A stretch of 8,503 bases of DNA. Origin: Clostridiales bacterium UBA1779 (GTDB taxonomy: Bacteria; Bacillota; Clostridia; Oscillospirales; CAG-272). Below are positions 1 through 5,309 of this stretch, in pieces (positions within the stretch are counted from its first letter, which is position 1; each line of letters opens with the position of its first letter). A program made the position numbers and the translations under genes. The stretch lies in assembly GCA_002314565.1 (NCBI GenBank), contig DCGL01000032.1:1-8503 (forward strand), read 5' to 3'. The notes under the pieces were generated by a model, which made no database searches, had not been told where the DNA came from, and was given only the letters and a program-made list of their open reading frames with translations.

Positions 1-51
1 ATTGACTTAATTATAGTTGGCTCCATATAGAATAAATTATTTCCACAAAAC

Positions 52-79
52 AAAAAAACAGTCCCCGACATCTGTCGAC
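52..79 (-). terminator. Possible intrinsic terminator, expression platform of the c-di-GMP riboswitch
   Basis: Just after the aptamer the minus strand can form a small hairpin: CGAC (74-77) pairs with GUCG (66-69) around an AGAU loop, with two further pairs across a GGG bulge (61-62 with 78-79). A seven-U run at 52-58 follows, with more U-rich sequence beyond. This fits a terminator-type expression platform, but the stem is weak and bulged. A different pairing that uses the P1 3' arm may be the true switch. Confidence 0.4.
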
Positions 80-84
80 AAAAT

Positions 85-172
85 TAGGCAACCGGCTGAC
101 ATTAATTCCCTTGACGGGAAAAAGAAGTCCCTTTGGCTTTGCGTCACAGCCTTTCGACTGTTTTGCTATTAT
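85..172 (-). promoter_or_regulatory. Class I cyclic-di-GMP riboswitch (GEMM) aptamer
   Basis: The minus strand shows the characteristic parts of the c-di-GMP-I aptamer in order. The P1 5' arm UAGCAA (163-168) is followed by a P2 stem, CAGUC/GGCUG, capped by a GAAA tetraloop (147-160). Next comes the highly conserved UGACGCAAAGCC block (135-146), then a P3 stem whose GGGA/UCCC arms lie within about 108-131. Last is GUCAGCCGGUUGCC (87-100), which supplies the tetraloop-receptor side and the P1 3' arm; P1 pairs with one bulged C. The family binds the second messenger c-di-GMP and controls motility, adhesion, surface or signalling genes. The regulated gene is outside the window to the left. Whether ligand turns it on or off cannot be decided here. 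Confidence 0.88.
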
Positions 173-181
173 CTTTTTGTC

Positions 182-208
182 TGACCCCCGCAGCATGCGG
201 GACGTGTC
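182..208 (-). other. Leader hairpin upstream of the riboswitch aptamer
   Basis: On the minus strand CCCGCA and TGCGGG pair around a TGC loop, and outer TGAC/GTCA arms extend the stem across an unequal internal loop. The hairpin sits in the leader between the predicted transcription start (about 250) and the c-di-GMP aptamer (from 172). A small GGCA/TGCC inverted repeat at 211-219 lies just before it. It could protect the 5' end of the transcript or assist aptamer folding. The function is unknown, and it does not match any riboswitch class I recognise. Confidence 0.4.
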
Positions 209-255
209 AGGCACTGCCAAACAATAAAATTGTAATATACTTCGTTGCTGAGCTT

Positions 256-284
256 ATTATACTACACTTGTCACGCTTTGTCAA
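256..284 (-). promoter_or_regulatory. Sigma-A promoter for the leftward riboswitch-controlled unit
   Basis: Read on the minus strand, a perfect -35 hexamer TTGACA (279-284) is separated by exactly 17 bases (262-278) from a perfect -10 hexamer TATAAT (256-261). This is the housekeeping sigma-70/sigma-A consensus. Transcription should begin near 249-250 and run toward position 1, producing a leader of more than 240 bases that contains the c-di-GMP aptamer. The promoter is about 115 bases from the divergent liv promoter, measured -35 to -35. That it drives the riboswitch is inferred from order and orientation. Confidence 0.85.
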
Positions 285-338
285 CACCTAAAATGAATAA
301 ATATTATTTAATTATTATATAAGGAAACAAACAAAACG

Positions 339-364
339 AAAAATCACGCGCTTTTGTGATTTTT
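339..364. other. AT-rich hairpin or bidirectional terminator-like inverted repeat
   Basis: AAAAATCAC (339-347) and GTGATTTTT (356-364) form a perfect 9-bp inverted repeat around an 8-base loop. A T-run continues on the plus side and an A-run precedes it, so it resembles a terminator readable from either strand. It lies between two divergent promoters, where no known transcript ends. It may insulate the two units from antisense transcription, or serve as a protein-binding site. The structure is seen directly; the role is inference. Confidence 0.45.
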
Positions 365-398
365 TATCAAAAAAACGGTGTGCGGCGTGAAAAAAATC

Positions 399-427
399 TT
401 GACTTTTTATGTGTTTTTTAGTATTAT
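399..427 (+). promoter_or_regulatory. Probable sigma-A promoter of the liv operon
   Basis: TTGACT (399-404), 17 bases (405-421) and TATTAT (422-427) give a good housekeeping promoter, with one mismatch from consensus in the -35 and one in the -10. The predicted start at about 434 leaves a leader of roughly 64 bases before the binding-protein ATG. It is the only convincing plus-strand promoter upstream of the transporter genes. Confidence 0.7.
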
Positions 428-434
428 ATTAGAT

Positions 435-453
435 TATAGTGAATATCACTGTA
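435..453. promoter_or_regulatory. Operator-like palindrome at the liv transcription start
   Basis: TATAGTGA (435-442) and TCACTGTA (446-453) are 8-base inverted arms around ATA, with one mismatched pair. The palindrome sits at about +1 to +19 relative to the predicted start, where a bound repressor would block transcription. No known regulator consensus is recognised with confidence. The symmetry is visible; the regulatory role is inferred. Confidence 0.35.
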
Positions 454-460
454 AAAATCT

Positions 461-480
461 TTTCCGGCAAAGTCCGGAAA
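461..480 (+). other. 5' leader hairpin before the binding-protein gene
   Basis: TTTCCGG (461-467) and CCGGAAA (474-480) form a 7-bp stem around CAAAGT in the liv leader, five bases upstream of the AGAGG ribosome site. It has no U-tract, so it is not an intrinsic terminator. It may stabilise the mRNA or keep the ribosome site exposed. Confidence 0.45.
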
Positions 481-497
481 CAAAAGAGGTACAAAAA

Positions 498-1652
498 ATG
501 AAAAAGACAGCTAAAATTCTCAGTCTTGTTCTTGCCTCCGTTATGCTCGTTCTCTGTTTTGCATCATGCGGCGGCACAAACTACACTGCCAAGAACACCG
601 AGTATTTCATCGGTGCTACAGGTCCTCTGACCGGAAGTGCTTCCGTTTACGGAATTTCCGTACAGAGAGGCGCTCAGATGGCCATTGACGAAATCAATGC
701 CGCCGGCGGACTTAACGGCGTCAACTTCAAGTTCGACATGAAGGATGACAAGGCCGAAGAAGTTGCAGCAACCAACGGATACACAGCTCTCTTTGAGGCC
801 GGTATGCAGATTTCCCTCGGTTCCGTAACCTCCGGCTCCGCAAAGGCCTTCGGTGAAAGAGCCAACGCTGACAAGGTTCTCTATATGACTCCTTCCGCTT
901 CTGCCGATAACGTTATCGGTGTAGGCGAATACGGTTTCCGCGTATGCTTCGGCGACCCTCAACAGGGCAAGATTTCCGCCGACGAGCTCGTTAAGACATA
1001 CAAGAAGATTGCCGTTATCTACGACACCTCCGACACGTACTCCAGCGGTCTTTTCGAGGCTTTCGAAGCTGAGATGAAGGCTCTGGGTAAGGTTGCAGGA
1101 ACAGATTACGTTGTAAAGACCTTCGACCAGGACAACAACAAGGACTTCTCAACTCAGGTTGCCGCTTTCCAGGAAGCCGGCTGCGACATTCTCTATCTGC
1201 CCTTCTACTACACTGAAGCCGCTCTTGTAATCAAGGCTGCCGCTGCAAAGGGATTCAACGTTCCCGTATTCGGCAATGACGGTCTCGACGGACTTGAAAG
1301 CCAGATTACCGCTGCCGACAATATCACGGTTTCCATCAAGTACACCACTCCTTTCGACGTAAAGTCTACCGAAGAGAAGGTCGCTGCTTTCGTAACTGCT
1401 TACGAAACCAAGTACGGCGAGAAGCCCACTCAGTTCGCTGCTGACGGTTACGATGCCGTTATGATTCTCTTCAACGCCATGAAGGAAGCCGGCTGCAATG
1501 ATGTTACTGCTTCTGCCGCCGATATCTCCACTGCCGTTAAGAACATTCTTACAAACGGAAGCTTCACATACACCGGCCTTACCGGAAACAACATGAACTG
1601 GGAAACCAGCGGTTCATGCAACAAGGAAGCTAAGATCGTTTCCATTCAGTAA
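498..1652 (+). CDS. livJ: Branched-chain amino acid ABC transporter substrate-binding lipoprotein
   Basis: This is the extracellular receptor of the HAAT-family transporter encoded just downstream. It captures a branched-chain or related amino acid and delivers it to LivHM. The 384-aa product opens with a basic, hydrophobic signal peptide ending in the lipobox F-A-S-C, so Cys24 should be lipidated. A type I periplasmic-binding fold (Peripla_BP_6/LivJ-like) follows: an IGATGPLTG strand at about 38-46, QRGAQMAIDEINAAGG at 56-71, the substrate-region stretch TSGSA...MTPSASAD at 111-137, IYDTSDTYSSG at 174-184 and FAADGYDA at 313-320. I chose ATG 498 because AGAGG (485-489) lies 8 bases upstream and the signal peptide begins there. 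An in-frame extension back to 378 lacks both and would start upstream of the promoter. The exact ligand cannot be read, and livK is an equally good name. Confidence 0.94.
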   Translation: MKKTAKILSLVLASVMLVLCFASCGGTNYTAKNTEYFIGATGPLTGSASVYGISVQRGAQMAIDEINAAGGLNGVNFKFDMKDDKAEEVAATNGYTALFEAGMQISLGSVTSGSAKAFGERANADKVLYMTPSASADNVIGVGEYGFRVCFGDPQQGKISADELVKTYKKIAVIYDTSDTYSSGLFEAFEAEMKALGKVAGTDYVVKTFDQDNNKDFSTQVAAFQEAGCDILYLPFYYTEAALVIKAAAAKGFNVPVFGNDGLDGLESQITAADNITVSIKYTTPFDVKSTEEKVAAFVTAYETKYGEKPTQFAADGYDAVMILFNAMKEAGCNDVTASAADISTAVKNILTNGSFTYTGLTGNNMNWETSGSCNKEAKIVSIQ

Positions 1653-1665
1653 TAAATATCTGAAT

Positions 1666-1703
1666 TTACAGCCTTGCCGCGCTGCGGTGCGGCAGGGCTG
1701 TAA
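1666..1703 (+). terminator. Intercistronic hairpin (attenuator-like) between livJ and livH
   Basis: A 15-bp stem (1666-1680 with 1689-1703, one G-U pair) encloses an 8-base loop, making it the strongest hairpin in the operon. It begins 13 bases after the binding-protein stop. Only a weak TAATTTACTG tract follows, so full termination is unlikely. Partial termination or 3' protection of the livJ message would fit the usual need for more binding protein than permease. The 122-base livJ-livH gap contains nothing else convincing. Confidence 0.6.
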
Positions 1704-1774
1704 TTTACTGTATGCGCCGGGGTCTGCATGAGGACGGAAGCGTATTTAAGCACATTCTCCGAAAGGAAAATAAC

Positions 1775-2647
1775 ATGAGTTTCATCAGTACAATTATCAA
1801 CGGGCTCTCACTGGGCGGAATTTACGCTCTGATAGCGCTCGGTTACACCATGGTTTACGGCATTGCCAAGATGCTGAATTTTGCCCACGGCGATATCATA
1901 ATGGTCGGAGCCTATGCAATAGTCTCCTTCATTTCGCTGACCGGGCACCCGCTTCTCGGAATCGTCGCAGCCTGCGTTATATGCACACTTCTCGGTATGG
2001 GAGTTGAAGAATCAGCCTACCGTCCTCTGCGCGGAGCTTCTCCTCTTGCCGTTCTTATCACGGCAATCGGCGTAAGCTATATGCTCCAGGGACTTGCTCA
2101 GCTCTTCTACGGTTCAGCTCCTATCCCGGTAAATATAGCCTCCTTCGGTGCCGTCGAAATTTTCGGTGCACAGGTTCAGGTTTCATCGCTCCTGACTCTC
2201 GGTCTCTGCATCATCATCATGGTCGTCCTGACACTTTTCATTAAGTTCACCAAGGTCGGACGCGCAATGCTTGCCGTTTCAGAAGACCGTGCAGCCGCTC
2301 AGCTCATGGGTATCGACACCAACGGAATCATACTTCTCACCTTCGCCATCGGTTCCTGCCTTGCAGCTTTTGCCAGCACCTTCTATCTTATGCAGATTCC
2401 TTCAGCCTCCCCCGACCTCGGTTCAATGCCCGGTATCAAGGCCTTCACTGCTGCCGTCATCGGCGGAATCGGCTCAATCCCCGGTGCCATGATCGGCGGA
2501 ATTATGCTCGGAGTAATCGAGAAGTTCTCGCTGAGCATTGACGTTCTCTCCCCCTACACAACGTCCGTTGAATTTTTACTCCTTATTCTCATTCTTCTTA
2601 TCAGACCTACCGGAATTCTCGGCAAGGTAAAACGCGAAAAGGTTTAA
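1775..2647 (+). CDS. livH: Branched-chain amino acid ABC transporter permease LivH
   Basis: This is one of two membrane subunits forming the translocation pore. The 290-aa protein is almost entirely hydrophobic helices. It carries LivH family hallmarks: GLSLGGIYALIALGYTMVYG at 10-29, KMLNFAHGDIIMVGAY at 32-47, and a cytoplasmic coupling segment VGRAMLAVSEDRAAAQLMGID at 161-181 that should contact the LivG/LivF ATPases. FTAAVIGGIGSIPGAMIGG at 224-242 is also typical. ATG 1775 is chosen because AAAGGA (1762-1767) is well placed upstream. The reading frame is open back to an ATG at 1712, but the 21 added residues are hydrophilic and lack a ribosome site. The length is close to the E. coli protein (about 308 aa). 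Confidence 0.94.
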   Translation: MSFISTIINGLSLGGIYALIALGYTMVYGIAKMLNFAHGDIIMVGAYAIVSFISLTGHPLLGIVAACVICTLLGMGVEESAYRPLRGASPLAVLITAIGVSYMLQGLAQLFYGSAPIPVNIASFGAVEIFGAQVQVSSLLTLGLCIIIMVVLTLFIKFTKVGRAMLAVSEDRAAAQLMGIDTNGIILLTFAIGSCLAAFASTFYLMQIPSASPDLGSMPGIKAFTAAVIGGIGSIPGAMIGGIMLGVIEKFSLSIDVLSPYTTSVEFLLLILILLIRPTGILGKVKREKV

Positions 2648-2652
2648 GGAGG
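2646..2652 (+). promoter_or_regulatory. Strong ribosome-binding site that fixes the TTG start of livM
   Basis: AAGGAGG overlaps the livH stop codon (TAA, 2645-2647) and ends 7 bases before TTG 2660. The first in-frame ATG (2675) is 22 bases away, too far for this site, so TTG is the likely initiator. The overlap suggests translation of livM is coupled to that of livH. Confidence 0.8.
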
Positions 2653-2659
2653 CAGAAAA

Positions 2660-3817
2660 TTGAAACTTTCAGATATGCCAAAACAGAAATTCAAACTCAA
2701 GCACCATATAAATCTTTTTATCGTACTTGGTTTATTCCTTATTTTCCTCACTTTTGAACTCACCTCCGGTCTGCGTCAGTCCGTCCGTGATTTGCTCGTA
2801 CAGATAGCATACAGTGCAATTCTTGCCGTTTCTCTGAACATAGTCGTCGGTCTGCTCGGTGAGCTCAGCCTCGGTCATGCCGGTTTTATGTGTGTAGGAG
2901 CATATATCGGAGGCCTTATCGGCAACGCACTGTGGTCTTCTGTCCCTCACATCGCAGCACTTATTGCCGCTATGATCGGCGGAGGCTGCGCAGCGGCAAT
3001 TGCCGGTTTGCTCATCGGTATTCCGACTCTTCGTCTCAAGGGCGACTATCTTGCAATCACAACCCTCGCTTTCGGTGAAATCGTACGTAATATCTTCAAA
3101 AACCAGGCCGTTTTCGGCAAGGCACTTGGACTTTCAACCTCCTACTACGGAAAAAATCTCTTCATAATTGCCTGGATTGCCCTCTTTTTCACGGTTCTCT
3201 TCGCACAGAACCTGCAGAAATCCAAGCACGGACGTGCCATTCAGGCCATCCGCGACAGTGAGATTTCCGCAAAGGCCATGGGCGTTGACGTAACCTATTA
3301 CAAGCTCGTTGCTTTCGTTCTTGCCGCCTTCTTTGCAGGCGTAGCAGGAGCACTCTACGCACACAACGTAACACCCGTCCGTGACACCTTCTTCAAATTC
3401 GACAAATCAATCGAAATTCTCGTTATGGTCGTTCTCGGAGGAATGGGCAACCTGACAGGCTCACTGATTGCAGCCTTCGCTCTGACTTTCGTCAATGTCA
3501 AGCTTGACGTTTGGCTTTCCGGCGACCTTGCTTCAATCAAGAAAATCGTCTACGCCGCGATACTTATTATTGTCGTTATCTGGAACAACGCCCCTGCTCT
3601 TCGCTCGATTCGTGAAAAATACAGCCTTATGCGCTGGTGGACCGATATGCGTGAACGTATGCCGAAGCCGCAGAAGGAGGAGGCTGAGCCTCCGACAACA
3701 GCAAACTGGGACAAAATTCCTACCAAAATCCCCATGGACAGCATCATTTCAACGGATATTTCAGTCCGCGAAGAGGAAGATCCCAACGCAAGTGAAAGAA
3801 AGCCGGAGGTTAAGTAA
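2660..3817 (+). CDS. livM: Branched-chain amino acid ABC transporter permease LivM
   Basis: This is the second pore-forming subunit, partner of LivH. The 385-aa protein starts with TTG behind an AAGGAGG site. Membrane helices occupy about 18-308. Family motifs are LLGELSLGHAGFMCVGAYIG at 65-84, LRLKGDYLAITTLAFGEIVRN at 124-144, the coupling segment HGRAIQAIRDSEISAKAMGVD at 190-210, and MVVLGGMGNLTGSLIAA at 256-272. After the last helix comes a cytoplasmic tail of roughly 77 residues. From about 334 the tail is rich in Pro, Lys, Glu and Asp and ends in an EEEDPNASERKPEVK stretch. This tail is longer than I expect for LivM and may be disordered. The stop overlaps the livG start by one base (TAATG), favouring coupled translation. 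Confidence 0.93.
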   Translation: MKLSDMPKQKFKLKHHINLFIVLGLFLIFLTFELTSGLRQSVRDLLVQIAYSAILAVSLNIVVGLLGELSLGHAGFMCVGAYIGGLIGNALWSSVPHIAALIAAMIGGGCAAAIAGLLIGIPTLRLKGDYLAITTLAFGEIVRNIFKNQAVFGKALGLSTSYYGKNLFIIAWIALFFTVLFAQNLQKSKHGRAIQAIRDSEISAKAMGVDVTYYKLVAFVLAAFFAGVAGALYAHNVTPVRDTFFKFDKSIEILVMVVLGGMGNLTGSLIAAFALTFVNVKLDVWLSGDLASIKKIVYAAILIIVVIWNNAPALRSIREKYSLMRWWTDMRERMPKPQKEEAEPPTTANWDKIPTKIPMDSIISTDISVREEEDPNASERKPEVK

Positions 3818-4584
3818 TGTCAGAGTATATGCTTGAAACCCGCGGCCTCGGAATCACTTTCGGGGGACTCAAGGCTGCACAGAACGTAAATCTTCAGATA
3901 AAACCCGGAGAACTTTACGGACTTATCGGTCCGAACGGTGCCGGAAAAACAACGATTTTCAACCTCCTTACAGGAGTATACAAGCCGACTGCCGGTCAGT
4001 TTTTCCTTGACGGAAACGAGCTCACCGGAAAGAATCAGGCGGCAATTAACCGTGCGGGAATCGCAAGAACCTTCCAGAACATCAGATTGTTCTCGAATAT
4101 GACCGTTATCGACAACGTTCTTGTCGGAATGGGAAATTCTTCGGACTGCAACCTGGCGCAGAGCCTTTTCAGAACTCCTTTCTACTGGAAATCCGAAGCC
4201 GATATGCGTGCGGAAGCCCGCGATTTGCTGCGTATTTTCGGACTTGACGAGGAAAGAAGAACCTTGTCCTCCGCCCTTCCCTACGGAAAGCAGAGACTGC
4301 TCGAAATTGCCCGTGCTCTTGCAACGAAGCCGAAGCTCCTGCTTCTCGACGAGCCCGCTGCAGGTATGAACCCGCAGGAGACCGCCGAACTGACGGACAC
4401 AATTAAATCAATCCGCGACAGATTTAATCTGACGGTTCTGCTCATCGAGCACGATATGAACCTTGTTACCGGCGTCTGCGAAAGACTGACCGTTCTGAAC
4501 TTCGGCACCGTTCTTGCCCAGGGCAATGCCGATGAAGTTCTGCATAACCCGGAGGTTATCAGAGCTTATCTGGGCGACGATTGA
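3817..4584 (+). CDS. livG: Branched-chain amino acid ABC transporter ATP-binding protein LivG
   Basis: This cytoplasmic ATPase powers the LivHM pore as a heterodimer with LivF. In its 255 aa are Walker A GPNGAGKT (38-45), Q-loop Gln87 in ARTFQNIRLF, and a signature LPYGKQR (154-160). That signature is the non-canonical LxYGxQR form normal for LivG. Walker B KLLLLDEP (173-180) contains catalytic Glu179, and the H-loop is His212 in LLIEHDM. The C-terminal NPEVIRAYLGDD is the usual LivG ending. GGAGG at 3805-3809, inside the end of livM, is 7 bases before the ATG. All catalytic elements are intact. Confidence 0.95.
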   Translation: MSEYMLETRGLGITFGGLKAAQNVNLQIKPGELYGLIGPNGAGKTTIFNLLTGVYKPTAGQFFLDGNELTGKNQAAINRAGIARTFQNIRLFSNMTVIDNVLVGMGNSSDCNLAQSLFRTPFYWKSEADMRAEARDLLRIFGLDEERRTLSSALPYGKQRLLEIARALATKPKLLLLDEPAAGMNPQETAELTDTIKSIRDRFNLTVLLIEHDMNLVTGVCERLTVLNFGTVLAQGNADEVLHNPEVIRAYLGDD

Positions 4585-4598
4585 TCGGAGGCAGCACA

Positions 4599-5309
4599 AT
4601 GGCACTTTTGGAAGTACACGATCTTGAGGTTTGCTACGGTCTGATCAGAGCCATCAAAGGAGTATCATTCGAAGTCAACAAGGGTGAAATCGTCTCTTTG
4701 ATAGGAGCTAACGGAGCCGGAAAAACGTCAATTATGCAGTCAATCTGCAATATTATCCCGAAACGCAGCGGGGCCGTCATGTTTGACGGACACAACATTA
4801 CAAATATGCGCGCTCACACTCTCGTACCGCTCGGAATTGCCCAGGTCCCTGAGAGACGCCGCATCTTCAACGAGCTCACAGTTGCCGACAATCTTCGTAT
4901 GGGCGCATATACGCGTTCCGATGCAAAAGAAATACGCGACACTCTTGAAGAGGTTTACCGCCGCTTCCCCGTTCTCAAGGAACGTCTGAAGCAGGAGGCC
5001 GGAACTCTTTCCGGAGGTGAGCAGCAGATGCTCGCGATGAGCCGTGCGCTTATGTCTCATCCGAAGCTCCTTCTTCTCGACGAGCCCAGCATGGGACTTT
5101 CACCTCTTTACGTAAATATCATTTTCGATATTATCAAGCAAATCAATTCCGAAGGCACTACCATCCTTCTTGTTGAGCAGAATGCCAAGAAGGCTCTGGC
5201 AATTTCGAACCGCGCCTACGTTCTCGAGGTCGGAAATATTTCCAAGACGGGAACGGGCCGCGAGCTTCTCGAAGACCCCGAAATCAGACGCGCCTACCTC
5301 GGTAACTGA
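4599..5309 (+). CDS. livF: Branched-chain amino acid ABC transporter ATP-binding protein LivF
   Basis: This is the second ATPase of the transporter, 236 aa. It has Walker A GANGAGKT (36-43), Q-loop Gln82, canonical signature LSGGEQQ (137-143) and Walker B KLLLLDEP (156-163) with Glu162. Gln194 in LLVEQN stands where most ABC proteins have the H-loop His; this substitution is normal in LivF. The asymmetric LivG/LivF pair therefore matches the known system. ATG 4599 is chosen because GGAGG (4587-4591) sits 7 bases upstream. An in-frame TTG at 4581 would place that site inside the gene. The gene lies 14 bases after the livG stop. Confidence 0.95.
   Translation: MALLEVHDLEVCYGLIRAIKGVSFEVNKGEIVSLIGANGAGKTSIMQSICNIIPKRSGAVMFDGHNITNMRAHTLVPLGIAQVPERRRIFNELTVADNLRMGAYTRSDAKEIRDTLEEVYRRFPVLKERLKQEAGTLSGGEQQMLAMSRALMSHPKLLLLDEPSMGLSPLYVNIIFDIIKQINSEGTTILLVEQNAKKALAISNRAYVLEVGNISKTGTGRELLEDPEIRRAYLGN

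Noticed and set aside
1..26. Possible minus-strand start (ATG at 24-26) open to the window edge
   Set aside because: No Shine-Dalgarno precedes it and only eight codons are visible, so it cannot be told from chance. The true regulated gene may start further left.
11..220. 69-aa minus-strand open frame
   Set aside because: It lies across the c-di-GMP riboswitch and its leader hairpin, has no ribosome site, and the encoded peptide resembles nothing. The frame is incidental to structured RNA.
378..497. 40-residue N-terminal extension of the binding protein
   Set aside because: It would start upstream of the predicted promoter and bury the signal peptide. The well-placed AGAGG supports ATG 498.
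1712..1774. 21-residue N-terminal extension of LivH
   Set aside because: There is no ribosome site, the residues are hydrophilic, and AAAGGA supports ATG 1775.
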